64,000 bases of DNA from Gautieria morchelliformis (taxonomy: Eukaryota; Basidiomycota; Agaricomycetes; Gomphales; Gomphaceae). The notes under the pieces were generated by a model. The model saw nothing but the letters and a program-made list of their open reading frames with translations. It did no database searches and was not told the DNA's origin. This document shows, in pieces, positions 21,395 to 31,532 of this stretch. Numbering within the stretch: position 1 is the stretch's first letter; each line of letters opens with the position of its first letter. The position numbers were made by a program, and so were the translations under genes. The stretch spans positions 56,668-120,667 of the forward strand of contig WHVA01000355.1 of NCBI GenBank assembly GCA_015179125.1, read 5' to 3'.

Positions 21395-23102
21395 ATGGCT
21401 GCAGCTCTGGGATTATCAGGTATGTCGCCGACAACCTATCAGAGCCTTTGGTAGGGTGCTAACCACTCAATCAGCGAGTGTCATTGCACTTCTCCAGCTC
21501 ACTGCAGCGACTATCAGTGCATGCCTCAGCTATGGAAGTGGCGTCAAGAATGCATCGAAGGACAAGAGAATCATTATTGATCAGCTGTTTGGACTCCAAA
21601 AGGTACTTGAGACTATTCGTCGACTAGTAGAAGACGACGAGACAGCAGTATCCTCCCGATTACCGGCTTTGAATGAGCTACTTCTTCGTTGCGGTGGCGA
21701 ACTGGAGAGTCTCAATACGACCCTGGAAAGGGACCTTGGACGCAAAGGCTGAATGCAAGCATTGATATGACCCCTAAAGGAGAGCGAGGTGCACAAGACT
21801 CTTGACAAGCTAGGCAAGCTCCAAGACTGGTTGACTACGAGCATGGACATAGATCAGATGTACGTTCCGCCCGCTACCTTCAAGGCGGTGCTGATTATTC
21901 AGACAGTCGCTTGACCCTGAAGATAAATAGCGGTGTCGAATCATTGCAGGAACAGACTGCTGAGATAAGCCAGGCTATGGAACAGGCCAAATTGCGTAAG
22001 TCGCTTGTCGCCAGTGCCGCCTACCGCGGGAGGTCGTTTCTGACGGCCGCCTCATGTAGAAGAACATTGTCATAAGATCCAGAAGATCTATGAATGGCTT
22101 GCGGCTCCTGATCAGGCATCAAAGCATAGAAATACCCGTAACATGCGACAAGCGATGACCGGTTCATGGTTCATAGAGGGAGAACAATTCCGAGAATGGC
22201 GAGAGACCCCTCATTCGTTCCTTTGGCTCCACGGTATACGTGCGTCAGCTAGCACAGCTGGCGCAGGAAAAACCATTCTATGGTATGCGTTGGCGCAGGA
22301 AAAACCATTCTATGGTATGTGTATGACCCTTTTCGTCATCTGCATGCGATCATGCTAACGAATAAATCCGTCCAGCTCTACCATCGTAGAAGATCTTTCA
22401 CATCACTGCCGTTCCGACACCTCCCTAGCAATGGCATTCTTCTACTTTGATTTTAACAACAAGGACACACCGCCAGATGCCGTGCTTCGATCTCTAATCG
22501 AGCAATTGTCTATGCAATGTGCGAGCAACCCCCCATGCTCTGGGTCATTATTCTCCAAGAATGAGCAGGGTCATAGGCATCAAGCCCCAAGTCAAGAAGA
22601 CCTGATGTCCACCCTGAAAACTATAATCAGGAGCTTCCAGGCCGTATATATTGTTTTTGATGCGCTTGATGAATGTCCGGAGCGATCTAGATTTCTGAAA
22701 GTGCTCAGAGAGGACCATGATTGGAAGCTGGATACAATGCACCTGCTGGCAACGAGTCGGAAAGAGGGAGACATTCAAAAAGCACTAAGTGGCTTGGTTT
22801 CACATGAAGTACTCATGGACGAGACTCTTGTCAACGGTGACATCCGAGTGTATGTTTCCAGGAGACTTGTTGAGGATGTCGAGTTTAGCATGTACTCGGC
22901 ACATGAGAAGGAAATGGTTAAGACTACCTTGACTCAACGTGCGCATGGGATGTGAGTGCTCATTTACCTGCATGTGAATGATTTCTGCCAGAACAGCAGG
23001 GTTTCAATTGGTTGTCTGTCAACTGGATGCAATACAGAGATGCAGAACTCCTGCAGCGCTTGAGAAAGCACCCACCTGTCTCCTAAAGACGCTTAACAAG
23101 AC
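21395..23102 (+). pseudogene. NACHT-domain NLR-like gene, broken and 3'-truncated
   Basis: Exon 1 (21395-21419, MAAALGLS) splices over a 55-base intron to 21475, giving ASVIALLQLTAATISACLSY and KDKRIIIDQLFGLQKVLETI, the N-terminal helical domain typical of fungal NACHT proteins. Two in-frame TGA codons at 21750 and 21768 sit where tryptophan is expected; the frame then continues PLKESEVHKTLDKLGKLQDW. Later exons give AMTGSWFIEGEQFREW and HSFLWLHG, a damaged P-loop (AGAGKT), then FFYFDFNNKDTPPDAVLRSL and the Walker B VYIVFDALDECPERSR near 22645-22690. After an intron at about 22952-22990 the frame gives FQLVVCQLDAIQRCR and stops being protein-like at a 17-base T run (23103). Intact relatives have ankyrin or WD40 repeats there; none remain. 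These proteins are intracellular STAND NTPases of non-self recognition and cell death. Confidence 0.8.
22255..22318 (+). repeat. Tandem duplication inside the P-loop codons
   Basis: The segment 'tggcgcaggaaaaaccattc' followed by 'tatggtatg' occurs twice back to back (about 22260-22288 and 22291-22319). It duplicates the Walker A codons and the following splice donor 'gtatg'. About 18 extra bases ('gtgcgtcagctagcacag') precede the first copy, where a glycine-proline turn is expected. Confidence 0.75.
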
Positions 23103-23898
23103 TTTTTTTTTTTTTTTTTCTCATCATTTTATCGTCCGCAGGCTAGGCCTATGATGGACGTTACACACATGATACCTAACATACAAGGTATGGTCTATCT
23201 CCGCTTGGTTTCTTCAATCTCTAGTGTATGGTCTGGCTTTGTAAGTGCTCGGCTGCAAAGCAGTCGGGCGTCAATATCCAAGGGGCCAAGGGTCCATTGT
23301 TGATGATGTTGATCGGAGCTGGGTCGAGAGCGAGCGAGTGGTGTTGGTTTTTGGTATATGTAAGGATGATCATGCCTGCGAAACACCAATACTCCCCTCA
23401 GCACCCCTTTAAAGCCAAACAGTCTAACTCATAAACCGTAAAGTAATTGACCTTCCACGGCTTATTTGGGCATGTAATGCCCATGTGTACTTCAGTTTGT
23501 ACCCCTCAGCTGCAACACCACCTTGACACCTTTCCCACACCCCAAACAGTGGCAGCAGCTGCAGTCTACTGCCGATGTTTCGGCCCAGCCTCCGGCTGTC
23601 GGTGTGACAAATTGTGATAGTACAGGTACCCAGTACTCCAATGCGTTGGTTGGATGGATTAGATAATTGGAGTAGGTGTCATCATGTTCCTAAAGGGTCG
23701 GTTCTGAATTGGGAGGGATAGTTGAGTATACCACCATTCATATTTGGGGCAGGCAATCGGATGTTATTGGCAATCGGTGTGGCAGAAATTTTCTGGAGTG
23801 TCTAGGGTGTTATCCCCAGAAGGGCCAGGATTGAACGCTCAGCCTTAGCTTATACGCTCAACCCCCAGGGCGGGCTTACCACTAAGCTACCGCGGCCC
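23103..23898 (-). mobile_element. tRNA-derived SINE-like retroposon
   Basis: On the minus strand the head at 23898 begins GGGCCGCGG and has a good RNA polymerase III A box (TAGCTTAGTGGTAAGC, 23889-23874) and a B-box-like GTTCAATCC near 23834, with an unusually long spacing as in type II tRNAs. The body includes 'gccggaggctgggccgaaac' near 23590. The far end is a 17-base T run on the plus strand (23103-23119), i.e. a 3' A tail. That end lies exactly where the NACHT pseudogene stops, and the head end abuts an LTR. If one unit, it is about 800 bases, long for a SINE, so two elements side by side are possible. Confidence 0.55.
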
Positions 23899-25349
23899 TG
23901 TTTTGGAACCCTTCAAGACTTTGGTGTTATTGCTAACACTTCAATCTATCAGAACGTGTTGTTTACGAGACTCAAAGAATATTAAACAATGCTGCAGCAC
24001 AACTCCGGAAATAATTTAATATTTGTACCTTGGTTGCAATCCGCGTAAAAACTAGTCCAAGTTAATACGGATGGAAGGCAATACGTTTCTTAGCAGCACT
24101 GAACAATAAACTAAAAGAATGTAGGTTCAAGGACACTATCGGGGTCCAAGCGTATTCCAAAATATAAAGGAATGTACTTAGCAGGCGAGTTTATAAATGG
24201 ACTGCCCTGATAATCTACCAGCGCACAGCAATAAAACGAGGGACGAGTTTTGTGAACAAAGCGACTTGTGAAAGTCTCTAATCAGGAAAATCGACTGACT
24301 AGATCGTCTCGGGTATTGGAGTGCGAATGGCAAGACTTTCAATTGACAGACTCACTCTGTAGAATTACACCCGGAGGATTAGTCCAAGTGGCTAATCAGT
24401 AAAGTAACTACTTAACAAGGAATTAGACACTAAAGTATGTGAATAACCCTAGCTGGGATTAGCAGCTTAGTAAGATGCAAGTCACACGAGGTCACGTGTA
24501 GGATAGAAGATGGGTAGATTGCTAGAATGATCAAGGAGGTCAGAATGGCCTCCTTTTATATTGTAAAATACACAGGATTATGTAAAATGGGGTTCTTCTA
24601 TCTATTAGGCGAGTGATGTCATAAGTAAATATTTGCACTGCTGAAACACACCCTTGTAACTATTGCGGCATGTTTGTGCAAAGAAATTGGAAATAGATAG
24701 CCAATCACCTTCCCTGGTTTGCACAGCCTTACACAGCCTTTCACAGCCTTTCACTGCCCTGCACAGCCCGACACAGCCGCTATGACATCAAGGGGCCTAT
24801 TTGGTGTCGTAGCGTTGCATTTGGAGGATCCATTTCATCCAATAGGCTTTATCAAACCAGCACCCTAGTTTTTGGCTTTGTACATCTTTGTGTGACTTTG
24901 TACGCAGCCTTGCACAGCCATGGTTGCTATGATGCAAGTCATGTGCCAGCTGGGTTTGAATTGCACAGGCTTGTGTAAGCGGTAGAGGACACATTCAGTC
25001 TCAGTGGCTGAGTTTGAGTGAGCCAAGGTACCGGAGTTGTGGGTGCTTGAGTGCCTGCAACTCCGAGTTTACGGTTCATGGGAAGCTCCGGGCGGAGTTT
25101 GAAACTGAGTGGCTGTGGCAGAGTTGTGGACGTGCGTGGGTTCATAACTCTGCCTGACAGAATAAGGAGTTTTTGGGCCAGGGAAGCCGAGTTAAATGGC
25201 AAATAAATAAGAGGAAATTCAAGGAATATTTGAATAGAGTTCTCCCAACAATAGCCACGTGTATTAGCTATTACCAGCTGGGAAAACAGGGTTTTAAGGC
25301 GATTTTAATCCTTTTTTCGTGAGGCTTTCCATTAGCAACGGTTCCCACA
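23899..25349 (-). mobile_element. LTR (about 1.45 kb), minus orientation
   Basis: Reverse complement of 27988-29438 with only scattered differences. The plus-strand ends are TGTTTTGGAACCC and GGTTCCCACA, so the LTR on the minus strand runs TG...CA. A TATA box (complement of CTTTTATA, 24553-24560) and a six-fold 10-base repeat of CACAGCCTTT type (24722-24780) lie inside. The flanking pentamers (GGCCC and CACAG) do not match, so this copy lacks a simple target duplication. Identical 87- and 65-codon frames in this LTR and in its twin are LTR sequence and not genes. Confidence 0.75.
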
Positions 25350-25384
25350 CACAGGCGCGTCGGAATTTTTGTGCAAACAGACCA

Positions 25385-25945
25385 TCATAGCGTACGGTCA
25401 GCGCACAGCGCGCTGCTGACTGGCGCTGTCAGCGCACAATCAGTGCACCGTGCGCTGGTGACTGGCGGTGTCAGCGCGTGGTCAGCGCACGGTGCGCTGG
25501 TGGCTGGCGCTGACCGCGCACGGCGCGCTGGTGACTGGTGCTGTCAGCGCATGATCAGCGCACTGTGCGCTGGTGACTGGCGCTGTCAGCGCACAATCAG
25601 CACACCGTGTGCTGGTGGCTGGCGCTGACAGCGCACATTCAGCGCACTGTGCGCTGGCGGCTGGAGTTGACAGCGCGCGGTCAGCGCACGGCATGCTGGT
25701 GACTGGTGCTGTCAGCGCACGATCAGTGCACGGTCAGCGCACAGCGCGCTGGTGACTGGCGCTGTCAGCACACGATCAGCGCACGATCAGCGCACCGTGT
25801 GCTGGTGGCTGGCGCCGAGAGTGCACGGTCAGCGCACAGCGCGCTGGTGACTGGCGCTGTCAGCGCACGGTGCGCTGGCGGCTGGCACTGACAACGCACG
25901 GTCAGCGCACAGGGCGTTGGCGGCTGGCGCTGGTCAGCGCATGGT
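25385..25945 (+). repeat. GC-rich minisatellite, unit about 42 bases
   Basis: About a dozen diverged units of the type 'gctggtgactggcgctgtca' + 'gcgcacgatcagcgcac' follow one another. Each unit contains self-complementary GCGCAC...GTGCGC stretches, so single strands could fold. Open frames through it (AL.TGAVSA.SAHG) only reflect a unit length divisible by three. A second array of the same family, opposite in direction, is at 29755-30064. Confidence 0.8.
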
Positions 25946-25949
25946 CAAG

Positions 25950-26395
25950 GTACTATTCCAATTTCTGGACAATTTCCCAACCCAAGAAATCCTCAGGAAA
26001 GCTTTGAGATATTGTGAATTTCCTCCTCCTAGAAACTGAATATTTACTATAATTTCCAGAGTCAGGAAATCATAGAAAAATATATAATTTTCCCAAGATT
26101 TCCTGCCAAGATTTGCACAATTTCCCAATATTTTCCTGTACCAGAAAACTCTGAGGAAATTTAGAATTTACCCATGATTTCTTTAGATAGGAAATCATGG
26201 TTAAACTGTCAGTTTCCGGAGCCAGTTTTCTCACGATTTCCTGGGCCATATTTTTACAATTTTTATACAATTTCCTGAACTTTGGAAATCCTTGTAAAAC
26301 ATTAAATTTCCTCTAAATTTCCTGTCTCAGGAAACTCTCAAGAAACGTGGAATTTCCATAGGATTTTCAAAAGGTTTCCTGACTTGAGAAATTTT
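25950..26395. repeat. AT-rich block with recurrent AATTTCC/GGAAATT motifs
   Basis: Over about 450 bases the strings 'aatttcc', 'tttcctg', 'caggaaa' and 'ggaaat' recur on both strands every 20-30 bases (for example 'agtcaggaaatcatagaaaa'). The block may be an old palindromic satellite or decayed hairpin repeat. No coding potential is seen. Confidence 0.5.
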
Positions 26396-26397
26396 GC

Positions 26398-27135
26398 CAT
26401 GCCTCCAGTGATCCTGCAAGCTGATTCAGTGGCTGAGTACTTACTAAGCTACACTCAAGACACCCAGTATGAGAATAAACAGGAGAAGGAAGCTGCCTTA
26501 CCTCAAAGACAGTGTGAGGTGGCAAACACCTCCAGGAGGTGGGCCAGCAGGGGGGATGGCCTGTCCCCGGTGCAGCCACCTGCACAAGGATGCAGAGGGC
26601 CAGGAGACCCAGGGAGCAAGGGGAAAGTCTGGTGCTCCCATAGGTAGAACACATGTAACAACCACCATATGCTGGCACCTGCAGTTGAATAAAATGATGA
26701 GAAAAAAAAAAAAGAATAGTTCTTGTGTGGGAACTGCCCAGTGGTTCCCCATCTTACCTTAACCTGTACTGTCACTATGTAGCTTCAGAATAACCACACA
26801 CTGGCCATGTTCCATGAGCCCTTGTGACACACATGGTTATAAGACAACCTACTTACATTTACTTAGCAGTGTGTTAACTTATAGTGGTGTTGCAACTTGC
26901 AGTACAAGATTGTATATATTGTATACCTCATATTCACTTATAAGACCCTTATTAGCTTTTTTGCAGCTTTGCTGATGTCAATGGTTTCTGTGAGTTGGTC
27001 AAGATCAATGACAGAATACACAAGCCAAGAGCCAAAATCAAGGGTGGGGTGGATACAAAGACATCCACTGCCATTGCTGAAGTTGATATGTTCTCTGGCA
27101 CCATCATTGTAGTGTCATGTAACTCCCTTTGAGTC
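26398..27135 (+). pseudogene. Unidentified spliced gene fragment
   Basis: ATG at 26398 opens MPPVILQADSVAEYLLSYTQ, and after an acceptor at about 26963 a second protein-like piece reads DVNGFCELVKINDRIHKPRA then KIKGGVDTKTSTAIAEVDMF, stopping near 27131. I do not recognise either piece and cannot show they belong to one gene. Gene-like code beside the TUP1 fragment suggests host-derived cargo between the inverted LTRs. Confidence 0.3.
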
Positions 27136-27179
27136 GATATCCCAGCATCAATAAGAGTTTATTGTATGAATGAGTGACT

Positions 27180-27952
27180 GGGACGTACATAATCTCACAT
27201 GCCCATCCCAGCTGCTTGTAGCCAGCATGCCTCCAGTTGGGCTCAGGTCAACAGAATTAACTACATGTGCATGCATGCACACACACATTGAGCAATGAGA
27301 AATGATGAGTCGCAGGCACACATGCATGCAAAGGGGCTGGGACATACCACCAAACCTGTGCCCATGCAGGACAAGTTGTGCTTCCCCTGTGTGCAGGTCC
27401 CAGAACCGCACACTCCGCTGAACCCAATATAACCCACTGGTTGTCAGAAGACATGGCAATGGAGCGCACTGCATCCTACATTCACACTAATGAGTATCAT
27501 AATTCATGAATAATGAAGATATAGGAGCCCAGGCAGCAAGCAAAGGACAAGAATGAAACACAGGGGAAATGGCCTGCAACACACCTCATGTCCCCTAAAC
27601 TCAACTGTACACACACACTCCCCTTTGTTCAGGCTGCCCTCGTCCTTTAGTGGTGAGTCCAAGTCCTCTACATCCACTTCACATGGCTGCCTCAGCCCCC
27701 TTAACTGTGTATTCCTTAGCAATGGCCCCAAATCCCAATGCTTCATTGTCTGGTCCCACTGATGAGACCCTTTCTGTCAGGTGTAAACACCACACTGGAC
27801 ACACTGTCAATGTGACCCATGAGGCAATTGACGAGTTGCCCTGCCTGGACATCCCACAGACGCACAATAGTGTCATGGTGGCCTGTGGCGACTAGACCCC
27901 CACCAGGAGAGATGGCAACAGGGGGTCTGCCAACATTGAGCTACATATAGCA
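27180..27952 (-). pseudogene. TUP1-like corepressor, C-terminal WD40 fragment, decayed
   Basis: Minus-strand pieces lie in the order of the C-terminal WD40 blades of the fungal corepressor Tup1: PVAISPGGGLVATGHHDTIV, RLWDVQAGQLVNCLMGHIDS, VSSVVFTPDRKGLISGT, MKHWDLGPLLRNTQL, the acidic linker and CTVEFRGHE, IAMSSDNQWVILGS, VRFWDLHTGEAQLVLHGHR and VNSVDLSPTGGMLATSSWDG. WDLGPLL and the long inter-blade linker are what point to Tup1 over other WD40 proteins. Tup1 works in the nucleus with Cyc8/Ssn6. The N-terminal part is missing, introns remain (one ends near 27260), and there are frame changes near 27750 and 27420, so this is a dead genomic fragment. It starts about 35 bases from an LTR. Confidence 0.75.
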
Positions 27953-27987
27953 GTGAGGATTTGATCATATGTCTTGTTAGGGGCCTG

Positions 27988-29438
27988 TGTGGGAACCGTT
28001 GCTAATGGAAAGCCTCACGAAAAAAGGATTAAAATCACCTTAAAACCCTGTTTTCCCAGCTGGTAGTAGCTAATACACGTGGCTATTGTTGGGAGAACTC
28101 TATTCAAATATTCCTTGAATTTCCTCTTATTTATTTGCCATTTAACTCGGCTTCCCTGGCTCAAAAACTCCTTATTCTGTCAGGCAGAGTTATGAACCCA
28201 CGCACGTCCACAACTCTGCCACAGCCACTCAGTTTCAAACTCCGCCCGGAGCTTCCCATGAACCGTAAACTCGGAGTTGCAGGCACTCAAGCACCCACAA
28301 CTCCGGTACCTTGGCTCACTCAAACTCAGCCACTGAGACTGAATGTGTCCTCTACCGCTTACACAAGCCTGTGCAATTCAAACCCAGCTGGCACATGACT
28401 TGCATCATAGCAACCATGGCTGTGCAAGGCTGCGTACAAAGTCACACAAAGATGTACAAAGCCAAAAACTAGGGTGCTGGTTTGATAAAGCCTATTGGAT
28501 GAAATGGATCCTCCAAATGCAACGCTACGACACCAAATAGGCCCCTTGATGTCATAGCGGCTGTGTAGGGCTGTGCAGGGCAGTGAAAGGCTGTGAAAGG
28601 CTGTGTAAGGCTGTGCAAACCAGGGAAGGTGATTGGCTATCTATTTCCAATTTCTTTGCACAAACATGCCGCAATAGTTACAAGGGTGTGTTTCAGCAGT
28701 GCAAATATTTACTTATGACATCACTCGCCTAATAGATAGAAGAACCCCATTTTACGTAATCCTGTGTATTTTACAATATAAAAGGAGGCCATTCTGACCT
28801 CCTTGATCATTCTAGCAATATACCCATCTTCTATCCTACACGTGACCTCGTGTGACTTGCATCTTACTAAGCTGCTAATCCCAGCTAGGGTTATTCACAT
28901 ACTTTAGTGTCTAATTCCTTGTTAAGTAGTTACTTTACTGATTAGCCACTTGGACTAATCCTCCGGGTGTAATTCTACAGAGTGAGTCTGTCAATTGAAA
29001 GTCTTGCCATTCGCACTCCAATACCCGAGACGATCTAGTCAGTCGATTTTCCTGATTAGAGACTTTCACAAGTCGCTTTGTTCACAAAACTCGTCCCTCG
29101 TTTTATTGCTGTGCGCTGGTAGATTATCAGGGCAGTCCATTTATAAACTCGCCTGCTAAGTACATTCCTTTATATTTTGGAATACGCTTGGACCCCGATA
29201 GTGTCCTTGAACCTACATTCTTTTAGTTTATTGTTCAGTGCTGCTAAGAAACGTATTGCCTTCCATCCGTATTAACTTGGACTAGTTTTTACGCGGATTG
29301 CAACCAAGGTACAAATATTAAATTATTTCCGGAGTTGTGCTGCAGCATTGTTTAATATTCTTTGAGTCTCGTAAACAACACGTTCTGATAGATTGAAGTG
29401 TTAGCAATAACACCAAAGTCTTGAAGAGTTCCAAAACA
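27988..29438 (+). mobile_element. Solo LTR (about 1.45 kb) with 5-base target duplication
   Basis: Begins TGTGGGAACC and ends GAGTTCCAAAACA, flanked on both sides by GCCTG (27983-27987 and 29439-29443), a perfect 5-base target duplication as made by retroviral-type integrases. No internal element adjoins, so it is a solo LTR. It is nearly identical to the inverted copy at 23899-25349; a visible difference is 'acgtaa' near 28755 against 'atgtaa' in the twin, a CpG to TpG change. The family also resembles the LTR at 53715-55195, which shares the GTTCCAAAACA end. Confidence 0.85.
28777..28784 (+). promoter_or_regulatory. TATA box of the LTR
   Basis: TATAAAAG in the middle of the LTR, in the LTR's own orientation, and conserved in the inverted twin (24553-24560). 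It probably marks the U3/R boundary promoter. Confidence 0.5.
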
Positions 29439-29754
29439 GCCTGCGCCATTCGATGTATTCTACTATTCGCGCGGCATTGCATTTTGCGTGCACGCGCACC
29501 GCAGACTGTTCTCGCGCGTGCTGGTCGCGTGTTCTGGTGCTTTCTGCCAGAGTCACGTGACCTTACCTCATCTTAAATAATGATTTTCTAGCCTTTGTAT
29601 GCATGGAATTTAATTATTTTTGGCTAATATGATGGATGGGACCTGTAAAAATGATTCCATGGATATTTTCTACCCCTACATAAGATTCTGGTCATCATTT
29701 ATTTTCAATATTCGAGTCGCCGATTGTACGTAGCTCCGAAAGCTGAGTCACCCG

Positions 29755-30064
29755 CGCGCCGTGCGCTGACCGCACACTGTCAACGCCAGCTGCCAGCGCA
29801 CAGTGCGCTGACCGTGCACTGACAGCGCCAGCCACCAGCACACGGTGCGCTGCCCACGCGCTGACAGCCCCAGTCACCAGCGCGCCATGCGCTGACCGTG
29901 CGCTGTCAGCGCCAGCCACCAGCGCACAGTGCGCTGATCGTGCGCTGACAGCGCCAGTCACCAGTGCGCTGACAGCGCCAGCCGCCAACGCACCGAGCGC
30001 TGACTGTACACTGTCGGCGCCAGCCACCACTGCGTGCGCTGTCAGCGCCAGCCGTCAGCGCACT
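29755..30064 (-). repeat. GC-rich minisatellite, second array (inverted)
   Basis: Same about-42-base unit family as 25385-25945 but reading on the minus strand and shorter. Minus-strand frames give the same VAGADSARSAHGAL-type peptide repeats. Its position outside the right LTR, opposite in direction to the array inside the left LTR, adds to the mirror symmetry of 23.9-30.1 kb. Confidence 0.75.
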
Positions 30065-30189
30065 GACAATGATTCCTTCGCCCGCGTAAGTGACTCGCTA
30101 AATTTTTATCCGTTCTACTCAATGCCGATTTATTATGCCAGGCAACTAGGTATCCAGCTCGGCACCATCTCGTTCAATTCATCATAAGT

Positions 30190-30921
30190 ATGACTTATGC
30201 CACATTTTTGCTTTCTAACTCATCTGATTTAGCTCTAAGTGGGACCAATTTATTCCTCGCTGCTGGGGCAACAACTACAGAACACCTTAATGGCCGCATT
30301 GTTCCGAAGAGCGGCAACGATCTCGATGTCAAGGGCTGCTTGGAAAAGGCATTGCCATGTGTCTGGGACCTGGCCGGGAAGGCCACCGCCTGCAACCACT
30401 GAAAGGATGCCATGAAGGCGAGTGTGGTTGATGGGCTCACGGCCTGAGTGTCGACCAAGCATAAGAAGACCAGAGGGTTGGAGGTCAGGTCGGAGCAGCC
30501 TCCGCAAGGAGGCAGGAAACCCTTGTCCAGGGCGGCCAAGGTGAAGGGGGCACAGGGGCCGGAGGCGAGCGGGAGTGGTGTGACCGGACAGGAGTGGACT
30601 GTGGATCCACTCTTGGATATCACAAGGACACTCCAGGGACTGCTCCAGCAGGGGGAGCAGATGCTGCAGATGCAGCATGATTTCTACAGTGTGGTCGCGG
30701 ATCACCTCGGAGCCTTCGAGGACCACTTAGACCAAGTTGTTGTGGAGTTGCGATGGATGCAGGAGACTGAGGACTCAGAAGCAGCGGTGGATGTATCGGA
30801 GGGTGAGGTACAGGATGTGGTGAGGTTTGAGGAGAGTTATGGGAGAAATGGAAACGCGGAGGATCTAGAGGCTGATGACTGGGTGGGATTTGGTGGTGAA
30901 AACACCATGGACAAAGGTTAA
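30190..30921 (+). pseudogene. Unknown protein, frame with two in-frame TGA codons
   Basis: One frame runs from 30190 to 30921 apart from TGA at about 30400 and 30448. Pieces include GCLEKALPCVWDLAGKATAC, KDAMKASVVDGLTA and, after the second stop, a basic region (STKHKKTRGLEV), a helical region (ITRTLQGLLQQGEQMLQMQH, FYSVVADHLGAFEDHLDQVV) and an acidic tail. I do not recognise the family. Both stops could come from TGG or CGA by one transition. It lies between a minisatellite and a gypsy LTR, so a transposon protein is possible. Confidence 0.4.
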
Positions 30922-31195
30922 GGGTCGAAGTGGCTTGTAGAATAATTTTCTTGGAATGTCAGAAATAGTAGCAGAATTGAATAATCAGATTTGACTTGTG
31001 ACTTAAGGAGTGAAGGTGGAATAGGATGGTGGTGTAAGGGCAACCCTGGCTGGTTGTGGAGATCACACTACCCACTACCACACAACTGACTGACAAGGGG
31101 AAATCCAAAGTATGTATAAACGAACAGAGTATACAAGAGAGGGGATTCTCACCTGACAAGGGGAAATTCAAAGAGAAAAGTCTAAGGACCCCCAA

Positions 31196-31532
31196 TGTCA
31201 GCGAGCCCGTATTATACTACGCTGCGCAGCCAGGGACAACACTTGGCACCCGCCATCAACCCTGCATCCTCCTGACCTCCCTGCCCCTTGATCGACCCTT
31301 GATGCCACCTATTACGCGAGTCGCTTGATTTCCGGCACTGTTCCGAGAGCGGAAGTCGGAAATTGGAGTGGAACTGGCAAGGCGAACAGAACTGGTGGAA
31401 GTTCTCCCAGAAGCGGAGTCACTTCCGAAAGCGGAAGCGGAGATGGGATCGGAACTGGAAGCGGAGTCGGAAATGGAGTCGGAACTGGGTGGGTGTCGGA
31501 ATTGGAAATGGAAAACAGGGTGTCCCCTGACA
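31196..31532 (-). mobile_element. 3' LTR of gypsy element 1 (337 bases)
   Basis: Minus-strand ends are TGTCAGGGG...GCTCGCTGACA, a TG...CA LTR with inverted TGTCAG/CTGACA tips. It directly follows a minus-strand polypurine tract (GAGGGGGGG) at 31535-31545, where plus-strand DNA synthesis would start. Most of its length (31340-31515) is a run of GGAA- and CGGAA-type hexamers. Confidence 0.7.

Noticed and set aside
24797..25202. 87- and 65-codon frames that are perfectly conserved at 24797-25202 and 28135-28540.
   Set aside because: They are identical only because they lie in two near-identical LT repeats in opposite orientation; no domain or coding signature is present.
25371..25891. Long alanine/serine-rich frames through the minisatellite, and the possibility of a CRISPR array.
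   Set aside because: The unit length is close to a multiple of three, so frames stay open. Units are contiguous and diverged without unique spacers, and the genome is eukaryotic.
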